Positions 1 to 6,978 are shown, numbered from the stretch's first letter. The stretch: DNA of 8,011 bases from Clostridia bacterium (GCA_900754695.1 CAAEDU010000030.1:1-8011), one strand, 5' to 3'. Numbers and translations: made by a program. Notes: generated by a model not told the origin, from the letters alone.

Positions 1-15
1 CGAGCGCCGAAGGTG

Positions 16-61
16 CCCCCTAAAACCGTGGGGCCCCGCAGGGGGGAATGGTTTTTGGGGG
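16..61. repeat. Imperfect palindrome (hairpin) in the G-run region
   Basis: The outer arms are CCCCCTAAAACC (16-27) and GGTTTTTGGGGG (50-61), which pair at 11 of 12 positions; the one mismatch is T21 against T56. Inside lies GTGGGGCCCCGCA, itself self-complementary around GGGGCCCC. Four G runs at about 30-33, 41-46, 57-61 and 73-77 could alternatively stack as a long-looped G-quadruplex on the plus strand. There is no clean T tract, so I do not call it a terminator. Confidence 0.55.
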
Positions 62-145
62 AACCCGCAGGAGGGGGCTTAACAATACTTCAATGTCAGA
101 GGACGATACCCCCCCCCTTCAAGCACGGGGGAGGAAAGCCCGAAT

Positions 146-185
146 GGGGCTCCCCGCAAAATGCATGCATTTTGTGGGGTCCCCG
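146..185. repeat. Long near-perfect palindrome centred on ATGCATGCAT
   Basis: The palindrome is centred between 165 and 166. From 152 to 179 every position pairs, with a single G/T wobble at 156/175: CCCCGCAAAA, ATGCAT-type centre, TTTTGTGGGG. After two mismatches it continues with GGG (147-149) against CCC (182-184). A 28-bp inverted repeat without a loop could extrude as a cruciform or form an RNA hairpin from either strand. It lies about 95-135 bp downstream of the GxGYxYP gene stop, but lacks the T run of an intrinsic terminator. Confidence 0.6.
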
Positions 186-279
186 GGTTGGAGGGGGAAT
201 CTAACTCACCCCCCGGGGCGAACAGCGTGATAGAGCGTGTCTGAGTACGATGTGCCCATGTTTGCTTGTCGGCGCGGCG

Positions 280-1914
280 TCAATGGCGGACATTGGTTGT
301 GACGAGGTGCAGCATCTCTTCCGCCGAGACGATCTCGATGTGCTCGTCCAGCAGCGAAACGAAGAGGTCCACATCGGCTATCGTCATGGACCAGGGGTGT
401 ATGTTTATGTAGGAATAGCCGTTTTCGGAGGTCGGGTCGGTGGGCATAGCGTTTATTTCGTCCGCCAGTTTCTTTATGAACGCCTCCTTGGTCAGTCCGT
501 CGTCGGGAGTGTGCCACAGCGACTTTCTCGCGCTTATGAAGGGCTTGTCGCCGCACCATATCATCCTGCCGTCCAGTTCCCGATATCTGTCGCCGATCTG
601 CATGAATCCGCCCGGGATGCCGTCCGTGTCGGCATATTTTTGCATCGCCCTGCCGAGTCGGTAGACGGACGTGTCGTTGTCGAGCACGGCGAGCGCGGAC
701 AGATCCGCACGCCCCATCGCCTCCGCTGTCATCCCGGCAAACGACGAAAGCAGACGGCGGGGGAATGCCGTCGGGTTGATGTAGCCCATGCCCGACACTC
801 CGCAGATGAAAGAGTCGTTTGCGTTTGCGTTGTCGTAAAGATATTTCAGCGCTTCGGGGGCGAGAGTCGCCATGACGGGCGGCGCCGTCCAGGTCAGCTT
901 GTAGTCTGCGGTCGAATTTTGCCTGTCTTTATAATGGTCGGTGAAGGGCAGGTTCTGGCACCATTGCAGATTGTCGCCGTCGCTCACGATGAGCGCGACA
1001 TAGTGTTTCGTGCCGTCCGCGACGAGCTCTCTGTGAGCGTATTTTTGCCCGATAGGCTCGCCGCTGTCGCAGCCGGCAAGATAGCTGAGGTTGGAACTGT
1101 GGTCGGACGCGATCACGCACAGTCCGCTTCGGGTCGTCTGCTCCACATAGCCCATCTCGTCGGTGCTCCATCCGAGGACGGGCGCGTTCGGGTTGGTCTG
1201 CGAATAGACCTTTTTTCGGAACCGGACGGAGTTTTCGCTGTTCTCGTCCGTGTAGAAACAGAAAGCCCCCGCCGCGATGCCGTAGTCGCGGAGAGTGGCG
1301 AGGTCGGGCGATTGATGGATCAGGACGTTCTTGTTGAGGACGTCTTTATACCGCTCATATAATGACTCGTAGGTGTTCACATAGCTGCCGTCCCTGTTTT
1401 TCAGGGTCATATCCGCTTTGAGTTCCAGCCCGCGGCGTTCCGCCTCCTCTTGCGCCGAGCGCGGAACGGACAGCCATCTCTCCGCGCCCGAGACGGTGGC
1501 GGCGGTGTTGACGGTGAAGCTGCCGACACCTTCGAAAAGGACGTAACCGTTGTCCGAGAGATGCTCCTTGCAGGCGAGCACCAGCTCCCAGGGGTCGGAA
1601 AATTCGGTCACGGTCAGTCCTTTTTCGGCGACGAACTTTTCTGCGTAAACAAAATTGTCGGAGTCTTTTATGTAAATTTTGGCTTCCTTCTGCGCGACTA
1701 TGCCTTGCAAAGACACGATCATCGCATATATGTCCTTTGAAAGCCCCTCCCCGTCGATGACGTAAAGTTCGGTTTCGGACGCTTTGAAGGTGGGGATGAC
1801 CGCCACAGCCCCGTCATAGGGCAGGGTGAACGCCAGTATGCATGTGACGAGCGACAGCAAAAAAATCAGCAGCAAAACACAACAGACGAGTTTTCGTGCC
1901 CCGGAAAATCTCAT
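280..1914 (-). CDS. Membrane-anchored GxGYxYP-family protein (putative glycoside hydrolase)
   Basis: 544 residues. Residues about 9-31 form one hydrophobic segment after a basic start (MRFSGARK), so the protein is probably anchored by an N-terminal signal-anchor or exported. Residues about 48-85 (ELYVIDGEGLSKDIYAMIVS followed by LQGIVAQ and KIYI) resemble the N-terminal domain of the GxGYxYP family. The C-terminal half carries the name motif as GMGYINP (375-381), preceded by SDGDN (311-315) and WTAPP (342-346), and ends with a HPW (506-508) and EIVSAEEM segment typical of the family. The family is annotated as putative glycoside hydrolase on weak grounds, and the substrate is unknown. AAGGG (1921-1925) lies 6 nt before the ATG and supports this start. 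The gene stands alone, with no carbohydrate transporter beside it. Family assignment is from motif recognition only. Confidence 0.85.
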   Translation of the reverse strand: MRFSGARKLVCCVLLLIFLLSLVTCILAFTLPYDGAVAVIPTFKASETELYVIDGEGLSKDIYAMIVSLQGIVAQKEAKIYIKDSDNFVYAEKFVAEKGLTVTEFSDPWELVLACKEHLSDNGYVLFEGVGSFTVNTAATVSGAERWLSVPRSAQEEAERRGLELKADMTLKNRDGSYVNTYESLYERYKDVLNKNVLIHQSPDLATLRDYGIAAGAFCFYTDENSENSVRFRKKVYSQTNPNAPVLGWSTDEMGYVEQTTRSGLCVIASDHSSNLSYLAGCDSGEPIGQKYAHRELVADGTKHYVALIVSDGDNLQWCQNLPFTDHYKDRQNSTADYKLTWTAPPVMATLAPEALKYLYDNANANDSFICGVSGMGYINPTAFPRRLLSSFAGMTAEAMGRADLSALAVLDNDTSVYRLGRAMQKYADTDGIPGGFMQIGDRYRELDGRMIWCGDKPFISARKSLWHTPDDGLTKEAFIKKLADEINAMPTDPTSENGYSYINIHPWSMTIADVDLFVSLLDEHIEIVSAEEMLHLVTTNVRH

Positions 1915-1941
1915 TTCAAGCCCTTAATGATAATGTATTGT

Positions 1942-1965
1942 CCGCGTGAGATACCGCGTGATATA
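1942..1965. repeat. Short tandem repeat upstream of the GxGYxYP gene
   Basis: Two adjacent 12-bp copies, CCGCGTGAGATA (1942-1953) and CCGCGTGATATA (1954-1965), match at 11 of 12 positions. They lie 28-51 bp upstream of the start codon of the GxGYxYP gene, where a regulator could bind side by side on one face of the helix. No clear promoter hexamers were found to fix their position relative to a transcription start. Chance duplication is possible. Confidence 0.35.
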
Positions 1966-1973
1966 TCATCCGC

Positions 1974-1998
1974 AAACGCGCGGTTGAACCGCGCGTTT
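1974..1998 (-). terminator. Probable intrinsic terminator after the zinc-ribbon gene
   Basis: AAACGCGCGGTT (1974-1985) and AACCGCGCGTTT (1987-1998) are perfectly complementary around a tiny loop, giving a very GC-rich stem. It lies about 45 nt downstream of the stop at 2044. On the minus strand the stem is followed by only three T, and on the plus strand by four, so it is a weak-tailed and roughly bidirectional terminator. It separates the zinc-ribbon gene from the GxGYxYP gene. Confidence 0.55.
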
Positions 1999-2043
1999 TG
2001 TGTGTTGAAGTGATGGTTTGTGCAATTTAAGTGTGTAGGCGCG

Positions 2044-2562
2044 TCAGCGTTTGCTCGGGTCGGAGAGGACGCTGCCGCAATAGGGGCAGCGGGCGTTTTC
2101 GCCTTTGGTGAGCTCCACCGTTGCGCCGCAGTGGGAGCAGACGAGGGTGTACTGCGTGGGGCCGAGGGCGCGGTTCTCGTTGAGGACGAGTCTGTCGCCT
2201 TCGCGGATATAGCCCACGAGGTAGCCCTTGCGGATGCAGTTGTTGAGGGTGTCGGAGGCGGTCTTTCCGTTCACGGAGAGGCGCTGCGCGAGGTCCGCGA
2301 CGGTGTAGAGGTGTTCCTGCGTGACGGCGCGCACGACGGTGAGTTCCTGATTCACGGTGGCGAGGCGCGTCCACATCAGCGGGGAGCCGTAGAAGCCGAG
2401 CACCGTGCCTACGATGCCGAAGACGAGCAGGGCGACGAAGCCCTTGTTGTCGCCCATGTTGGTGGCGCCCACGACGATGCAGGGGATGCCCGCGATGAGC
2501 CCTATCGTGAAGGCGAGGGCGAGGATGAAGTTTCTCTTTTTTGCTTTTTCGGCAAGTTCCAT
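2044..2562 (-). CDS. Small membrane protein with winged-helix and C-terminal zinc ribbon
   Basis: 172 residues from the start chosen here. Two hydrophobic segments (about 11-32 and 40-62) form a membrane hairpin. Residues about 71-128 look like a winged helix-turn-helix (YTVADLAQRLSVNGKTASDT, then LNNCIRKGYL). The C-terminus is a zinc ribbon with C142-x2-C145 and C159-x2-C162. Similar architectures occur in uncharacterised Clostridia proteins; no function is known to me. The reading frame extends to an ATG pair at 2590-2595, but that has no ribosome site. The ATG at 2562 is preceded by GGAG (2568-2571) at 5 nt and lies about 44 nt after the predicted transcription start, so I prefer it. The helix-turn-helix may bind protein or RNA rather than DNA, since it is tied to the membrane. 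Confidence 0.85.
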   Translation of the reverse strand: MELAEKAKKRNFILALAFTIGLIAGIPCIVVGATNMGDNKGFVALLVFGIVGTVLGFYGSPLMWTRLATVNQELTVVRAVTQEHLYTVADLAQRLSVNGKTASDTLNNCIRKGYLVGYIREGDRLVLNENRALGPTQYTLVCSHCGATVELTKGENARCPYCGSVLSDPSKR

Positions 2563-2612
2563 ATCCACTCCGAGGGCGGGGAGCCCTTTCATCATATTAT
2601 TTTGACGGCTAT

Positions 2613-2642
2613 ATTATTGCATTGTCGCGCCCTTTCGGTCAA
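2613..2642 (-). promoter_or_regulatory. Sigma-70-type promoter of the zinc-ribbon gene
   Basis: On the minus strand, TTGACC (2637-2642) matches the -35 consensus at 5 of 6 positions. After an 18-bp spacer, AATAAT (2613-2618) matches the -10 at 5 of 6. Predicted transcription start is near 2606, leaving a leader of about 44 nt to the ATG at 2562. This also suggests the gene is transcribed separately from the carrier gene upstream. Confidence 0.6.
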
Positions 2643-2647
2643 CCGAA
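2634..2647. promoter_or_regulatory. Palindrome overlapping the -35 box, possible operator
   Basis: TTCGGT-CA-ACCGAA on the plus strand is a perfect 6-2-6 inverted repeat that covers the -35 hexamer (2637-2642) of the zinc-ribbon gene promoter. A dimeric repressor bound here would block RNA polymerase. The position is suggestive, but no second copy was seen in the window and no regulator gene is nearby. Confidence 0.3.
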
Positions 2648-2700
2648 TGAACGGATTTGCGCCGCGCGCGGGTCACGGAGCATTCGGCGCGCGTTTACGC

Positions 2701-4257
2701 TCAGGCGTAGACGACGTATTGCGCGAGCATGAGGATGCCCACCGTGAGAGAGAGCAGGACGAACTGTATCGGTCCGCTCCAACGGATCCACTTGGGGTAG
2801 TTGACGGTGGTCATGCCGAGGATGAGCAGCAGACCCGCGTTGGTGGGCAGCAGCATGTTGGAGAAGCCGTCCCCGAAGGTGAACGCGAGCACCGCGACCT
2901 GTCCGTCCACGCCGAGCTGGGAGCACATCGCGCCGATCATGGGCATGAGCAGGAACGCCTTTGCCGAGCCGGACGGGATGAACATCTCGAAGACGAAGAT
3001 GACGAGATATACGAGCAGGATGATGACGGCGGGGGACTGTCCTCTGCACGCTTCAATGACCTTGTAGAGGATGGTGTCCATGACGGAGCCGGACTCCATG
3101 ATGTATCTCACGCCGCTCGCGATCAAGATCATGGCGACGGCGGGGAGCAGAGTGACCAGCCCTTTGCCGAGGTGTTTGAAGAGGGGTTTGCCCTTGAGCC
3201 CGCAGAGGACGCACGCGCCGATGCCCGCGACGACATAGATCGCCACCGTGATGTAGAGGACGTAGTCCGCAAGGGCGAAGTCGCCGAGGGCGGGTATGTA
3301 GTGCGGTTGCAGGAAAATGGAGATGACCGCGATGACCACGATGGCGATCATCCATCCCGCGAACCATTTGAGCGCTTTTGATTTGCCTTCGTCGTAGACG
3401 AAATCCGCACTCGTGAAGTCGAAGCCCTGCTTTTTGCGCAGATCCTCGCCGTAGACGAGGGAGCGTTCCGGCTTTTTCTCTATCCTGCGGGCGTAGGGGT
3501 AGATGAACGCCATCAGGACGGCGTAGGCGACGACGAAGGTGAGGAGCCGCATCTCGATGCCCGAGAACATCGGGATGCCCATAAGATTCTGCGATATGCC
3601 GACGGTGAAGGGGTTCACCACCCCCGCCGCGAAGCCGAAACATGACGCCAGCACCGAGATGCCCAGTCCTACCAGCGCGTCCCATCCGAAGGCGTAACTG
3701 AGCAGCACCACGACGGGGACGAGGGGGATGAGCTCCTCGAACATCCCCGCCGACGAGCCCAGGAACATGAACGCGAAGGGGAGGAGGAAGAGGAGGATAT
3801 ACTTGCGGTTTCGGAAGCGGTTGCGCAGCGATTCCACCATGTAGATGAGCACGCCCGTGTTGTCCAGCGCCGTGAACACCGCCCCTATGACGAGCAGCAG
3901 CGCGATGAGCGCCCACACCATGAGTGAGCCGTCCATCCCGGGGTCAAGCACCAGCACGGGGGAGAACACCGCCTGCCACCATTTGAGGGAGGGGAGGGTG
4001 TCGTCCTCGCGGTAGGAGTCCTCCACGATATACTCGTTGCCGTCCGCGTCGAGCGCGCGTTCGTATGCACCCTTGGGGAGCACTTGCGTGAGCACGATGG
4101 CGGCGATGACCAGCACCAGCACTATCGCGACGGCGATGACGATGGCGCGCTTGGAGACTTCGATGGTGCGGGGCGGAGCTTTGGGAGCGTCCGCCGCAAG
4201 CACCGCGCCTCCCGCCGCACGCGCGTATATTTCCGTTTTGAGTTTTTTGTCTATCAT
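2701..4257 (-). CDS. YfcC/DcuC-superfamily membrane carrier (amino acid or dicarboxylate)
   Basis: 518 residues, very hydrophobic, with about a dozen membrane segments starting at residues 38-59. Recognisable YfcC-type signatures are GMFEELIPLVPVVVLL (171-186), NPFTVGISQ (215-223), FIPSGSAKAFLLMP (426-439) and FGDGFSNMLLPTNA (461-474). The two PSGSAKA/PTNA hairpins are the expected substrate-site re-entrant regions. Members are annotated as putative basic amino acid antiporters or C4-dicarboxylate carriers; the substrate cannot be read from the sequence. A soluble insertion of about 30 residues (62-92) follows the first membrane helix. The start is uncertain: ATG 4257 has no ribosome site and lies almost at the predicted transcription start, whereas GTG 4203 (codon 19) follows GGGAGG at 4 nt and would give 500 residues. 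A stop codon just upstream excludes longer forms. Confidence 0.88.
   Translation of the reverse strand: MIDKKLKTEIYARAAGGAVLAADAPKAPPRTIEVSKRAIVIAVAIVLVLVIAAIVLTQVLPKGAYERALDADGNEYIVEDSYREDDTLPSLKWWQAVFSPVLVLDPGMDGSLMVWALIALLLVIGAVFTALDNTGVLIYMVESLRNRFRNRKYILLFLLPFAFMFLGSSAGMFEELIPLVPVVVLLSYAFGWDALVGLGISVLASCFGFAAGVVNPFTVGISQNLMGIPMFSGIEMRLLTFVVAYAVLMAFIYPYARRIEKKPERSLVYGEDLRKKQGFDFTSADFVYDEGKSKALKWFAGWMIAIVVIAVISIFLQPHYIPALGDFALADYVLYITVAIYVVAGIGACVLCGLKGKPLFKHLGKGLVTLLPAVAMILIASGVRYIMESGSVMDTILYKVIEACRGQSPAVIILLVYLVIFVFEMFIPSGSAKAFLLMPMIGAMCSQLGVDGQVAVLAFTFGDGFSNMLLPTNAGLLLILGMTTVNYPKWIRWSGPIQFVLLSLTVGILMLAQYVVYA
4201..4213 (-). promoter_or_regulatory. Strong Shine-Dalgarno site before an internal GTG of the carrier gene
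   Basis: On the minus strand GGGAGG (4208-4213), then four bases, then GTG (4201-4203, codon 19 of the longest frame). It is the best ribosome site near the 5' end of the gene and competes with the unsupported ATG at 4257. If used, the carrier begins VLAADAPK and has a 17-residue cytoplasmic tail before the first helix. Confidence 0.45.
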
Positions 4258-4264
4258 AGAAATA

Positions 4265-4293
4265 ATGATAAAGGACTATCCCCGCGAAATCAA
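4265..4293 (-). promoter_or_regulatory. Promoter of the YfcC-type carrier gene
   Basis: On the minus strand TTGATT (4288-4293, 4 of 6), a 17-bp spacer, then TATCAT (4265-4270, 5 of 6). Spacing is optimal. The predicted transcription start, about 4258, coincides with the annotated ATG, so the transcript would be leaderless for that start or have a leader of about 55 nt for the GTG at 4203. Confidence 0.5.
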
Positions 4294-4327
4294 TATGCAC
4301 CCGCGATTTTTTAACGCTGTTTTAATG

Positions 4328-4368
4328 TTTCTCACCGGATCGCCCCTTTCGCGGGCGGAACGGACGGG
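4328..4368. repeat. Direct repeat copy B upstream of the carrier gene
   Basis: This 41-bp copy matches the 42-bp copy at 4396-4437 at 33 of 42 aligned columns, with one single-base gap. Shared blocks are TTTCTC, CGGATCG, TTTCGCGGGC and GGACGGG. It lies upstream of the predicted carrier promoter. It is not coding: the two copies differ by one base in length, which breaks any common frame. Confidence 0.5.
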
Positions 4369-4395
4369 CTGATTTAATTACGGTCATGGACGAGT

Positions 4396-4437
4396 TTTCT
4401 CCGCGGATCGTCTCTTTTCGCGGGCAGGGTGGACGGG
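4396..4437. repeat. Direct repeat copy A upstream of the carrier gene
   Basis: Partner of the copy at 4328-4368, with 68 bp between the two starts. The spacer between copies is AT-rich (GATTTAATTA). The pair could be a doubled regulator site, a duplication, or members of a dispersed intergenic repeat family; the window does not decide this. Confidence 0.5.
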
Positions 4438-4463
4438 ATTCGAGGGCGGCGGAGCCCCGCCGC

Positions 4464-4488
4464 AAAAAGAAAAACGCCCCGAAGGGCG
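4464..4488 (-). terminator. Intrinsic terminator of the P-type ATPase gene
   Basis: On the minus strand CGCCC-TTCG-GGGCG (4475-4488) is a perfect stem with a stable UUCG tetraloop, followed at once by TTTTTCTTTTT (4464-4474). It starts 28 nt after the ATPase stop. A second GC hairpin (about 4445-4462) follows the T tract. This is the clearest terminator in the window and isolates the ATPase from the carrier gene. Confidence 0.88.
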
Positions 4489-4515
4489 CCGCATTTCTGC
4501 GAGGTCGGTTTGCCG

Positions 4516-6963
4516 TCATACCGCCACTTTCTTTTTAAGTTTGAGATTGAGGGCGGCGTCTATCTCGGAGTGCAGGTTTCGCGTGGGTATGCTCACGGCG
4601 GCATACAGCGCCGTAAGCACCGCGCATATGGCGGCGATCGCCTTGCCCATCTCCGCGGTGATGTCGTTGTCCACGCCGAAGAAGTCGACGATGAGGGGGA
4701 TCTCCGTCACATAGCAGCCCACATATATCCCCACCATCACCAGGCAGAGCACGATGTGCAGCCATGTGGGGGGCAGCGCCACACGGAAGAGATAAATAAG
4801 CCCCACGAATGTCGTCACGATGCAGTACATGGTGCGGATCTGATCGGGAGTGACGTCCAGGAAATATCTGCCCGCCACCATGACGGCAGCCGCGCCCAGC
4901 ATGACTATTATCCCGCCCGGGACGGCATAGCACAGCACCTTGGTGAGGAAGCGCCCTTTCACGAGGTCGTTGTTGGGCTCGAGCGCGAGCACTATGGAAG
5001 GCATGCCGATGGTCACGCCGCCGATGAGGGTGAGGTTCCTCGGTTCGAAGGGGAGGGGTTCGTTGACGAACATGAAGAGCAGGGCGAGCAGGACATTGTA
5101 CACCGTCTTCATGATGTAGAGCGCGGCGGAGCGCTCGAGGTTGTTGATGGAGCGCCGCCCTTCCGCGACTATGCGGGGCATGGACGCAAAGTTGGAGTCC
5201 AACAGCACGAGGGAGCTCACGTTCTTTGCCGCGTCCGACCCCGACGCCATCGCGACGGAGCAATCCGCCTCTTTGAGCGCGAGCACGTCGTTGACGCCGT
5301 CTCCCGTCATCGCGACGGTGTGCCCCGCAGCTTTGAGTGCCTTGACGAGGGTGAGCTTCTGGTCGGGCAGGACGCGCCCGAACACGGTGTATTTCGTCGC
5401 CGCCTCCCGCACCTCTTCCTCCGTGGTGAGGGTGGACATGTCGATGATGTCGTCGCACTTTTCCAGCCCCGCGCGCTTTGCGACCGCGCGCACCGTGGAG
5501 GGGTTGTCGCCGGAGATGATCTTGACCGCAACGCCCTGTTCGCGGAAGAAGCGCAGGGTGTCGGGCGCCTCGTCGCGGATCTTGTCCGTGATGAAGACAA
5601 ATCCCTCAAACGACACTTCATCGGGCAATTTGTCGTCTTCAAACGGCGCTTTTGACGAAACGAGCGCGAGCACGCGATAGCCCTCATCCGCCTTTTGGGC
5701 GGCGATGCGGTGCGTCTCGTCCTCACCGTGACCGAGGGTGAACTCCACCGCGCCGAGGGCGTAACTCACGCCGTTCACTCGGGCGCCGCTCCACTTTCTC
5801 TCCGATGAGAAGGGGACAAAACTCTCCGCTTCGTGCGCCTCGCCCGCGTCCGAAAGATAGGTCTTCAGTGCGATCGCGGTGGCGTTCTCGTCGCCCGTCG
5901 CAGTCACGACGTCGTGGAGCATGGTGCGGAATCCGTCTTCCGAAAGCCCCTCCCGCGGGGCGATGCCGCCCACTTCCATGCTGCCTTCCGTGATGGTGCC
6001 CGTCTTGTCCAGGCACAGCACGTCCACGCGCGCGAGCGTCTCCACGCAATAGAGATCCTGCGCGAGGGTCTTCTTGCGGGACAGGCGCACCACGCTCACG
6101 CAGAATACCGTGCTCGCGAGGGCTACCAGCCCGGAGGGGATCATCCCGATGACGGAGCCTATCGTCGTGACTACGATGTCGTTGACGTCGGACGCATCGC
6201 GGAAAAACTTGGAGCAGAAGAGCGCCACGCCCACGGGCACGATGACGATGCTCATCACTTTGACGATCAGCATGAGCGCCCGCCATATCTCCGAGGTCGG
6301 TTTCTTGAAATATTTGGCGCCGGAGGAGATCTTCATCACAAAGTTCTCCGCGCCTATGTGTTCGACGCGGCACTTCGCTTTCCCCGACACCACAAAGCTC
6401 CCCGAAATGACGTGGTCGCCGACATTCTTGACGATGGCGTCGGGCTCTCCCGTCACGAGGGACTCGTTCACCTCGCACCGCCCCTCCACGATGACGGAGT
6501 CCGCGCACACCTGTCTGCCCGCGGCAAGTTCCATCACGTCGTCGAGGACGATCTGTTCGATGGCTATCTCCTGCAAGTCGCCGTCGCGGAGGACGAAGGC
6601 TTTGGGTGCGGAGAGCAGGGCGAGTTTGTCCATGGTGCGCTTGGCGCGCAGCTCCTGCACTATGCCCACCAGCGTGTTGAAAACTATGAGGATGAGGAAG
6701 CCGAAGTTTCCGATGCCGTCCATGCCGTCGTCGACAAAGCCCGACAGCAGCACCGCCAACGCCACGAAGACGAAGTTGAAAAACGTGAGGATGTTGGAGC
6801 GCAGGATCTGCGCCACGCTCTTGGTGCGTACTGTCTGTTCGCCGTTGACCTTGCCTTCCGCGACGCGCGCTTCGACCTCCGCAGAGCTCAGCCCTGCGGC
6901 GAAAAATTCTAAGCTTTGCTCCGTCTGTTCTGTCGGGACGGAGATGTCACTCGGATCAGTCAT
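4516..6963 (-). CDS. CtpE-like cation-transporting P-type ATPase
   Basis: 815 residues with the complete P-type ATPase core. Two helices (about 57-77, 81-101) precede the actuator domain with NESLVTGEP (166-174, TGE at 171-173). Helix 4 carries GMIPSGL (273-279). The phosphorylation site is DKTGTIT with D319, the nucleotide domain shows FSSERKWSG (385-393) and LGAVE (403-407), and the hinge has SGDNP (484-488), PDQK (533-536) and GDGVND (554-559). About six C-terminal helices follow (613-793). The order and the VETLARVDVLCLDKTGT block fit the CtpE/Firmicutes subgroup, whose members handle calcium or other cations. Metal specificity is not readable; there are no N-terminal heavy-metal domains. 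ATG 6963 is the only plausible start (in-frame stop upstream, no nearby Met) although its ribosome site is weak. Transcribed alone, divergent from the lipoprotein gene. Confidence 0.92.
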   Translation of the reverse strand: MTDPSDISVPTEQTEQSLEFFAAGLSSAEVEARVAEGKVNGEQTVRTKSVAQILRSNILTFFNFVFVALAVLLSGFVDDGMDGIGNFGFLILIVFNTLVGIVQELRAKRTMDKLALLSAPKAFVLRDGDLQEIAIEQIVLDDVMELAAGRQVCADSVIVEGRCEVNESLVTGEPDAIVKNVGDHVISGSFVVSGKAKCRVEHIGAENFVMKISSGAKYFKKPTSEIWRALMLIVKVMSIVIVPVGVALFCSKFFRDASDVNDIVVTTIGSVIGMIPSGLVALASTVFCVSVVRLSRKKTLAQDLYCVETLARVDVLCLDKTGTITEGSMEVGGIAPREGLSEDGFRTMLHDVVTATGDENATAIALKTYLSDAGEAHEAESFVPFSSERKWSGARVNGVSYALGAVEFTLGHGEDETHRIAAQKADEGYRVLALVSSKAPFEDDKLPDEVSFEGFVFITDKIRDEAPDTLRFFREQGVAVKIISGDNPSTVRAVAKRAGLEKCDDIIDMSTLTTEEEVREAATKYTVFGRVLPDQKLTLVKALKAAGHTVAMTGDGVNDVLALKEADCSVAMASGSDAAKNVSSLVLLDSNFASMPRIVAEGRRSINNLERSAALYIMKTVYNVLLALLFMFVNEPLPFEPRNLTLIGGVTIGMPSIVLALEPNNDLVKGRFLTKVLCYAVPGGIIVMLGAAAVMVAGRYFLDVTPDQIRTMYCIVTTFVGLIYLFRVALPPTWLHIVLCLVMVGIYVGCYVTEIPLIVDFFGVDNDITAEMGKAIAAICAVLTALYAAVSIPTRNLHSEIDAALNLKLKKKVAV

Positions 6964-6978
6964 TGTGCACCGTGGGAA

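Larger units (their letters stand above)
16..197. repeat. G-run-rich intergenic region with two diverged copies of a palindromic element
   Basis: Positions 1-279 hold no gene I can support; the short reading frames here are low-complexity and Pro/Gly/Arg-rich. Two stretches, about 22-77 and 142-197, share the same order of blocks on the plus strand: TGGGG, CCCCGCA, an A/T-rich middle, a G run, a CCC(G) block, then GGAGGGGG. They look like diverged copies of one element about 120 bp apart. Between them lies a less G-rich segment (about 78-108), followed by a run of nine C at 109-117. Each copy contains a long palindrome, listed separately. Whether this is a dispersed repeat, a decayed mobile element or a structured 3' region of the neighbouring minus-strand gene cannot be decided from one window. 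Confidence 0.5.

Noticed and set aside
13..230. Short plus-strand frames in the G-run region
   Set aside because: They are Gly/Pro/Arg-rich translations of palindromic G and C runs without a ribosome site or protein-like features.
2659..2690. GC hairpin GCGCCG/CGGCGC between the carrier and zinc-ribbon genes as a terminator
   Set aside because: The stem is only 6 bp with a loop of about 20 nt and has no T tract on the minus strand; its bases are simple GC alternation.
2020..3381. Plus-strand open frame of 453 residues opposite the zinc-ribbon and carrier genes
   Set aside because: It runs antisense to two well-supported genes, is full of His/Asp/Glu/Gly/Arg as expected from a shadow frame in GC-rich DNA, and spans their intergenic region.
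4322..4519. 65-residue minus-strand frame whose ATG overlaps the ATPase stop (ATGA)
   Set aside because: It reads through the intrinsic terminator at 4464-4488 and then through the direct repeats, so it would rarely be transcribed; the peptide is low-complexity and Arg/Pro-rich.
4429..5655. Plus-strand open frame of 408 residues opposite the P-type ATPase
   Set aside because: The ATPase motifs on the other strand are complete; the composition (His, Arg, Asp, Gly) is that of a shadow frame.
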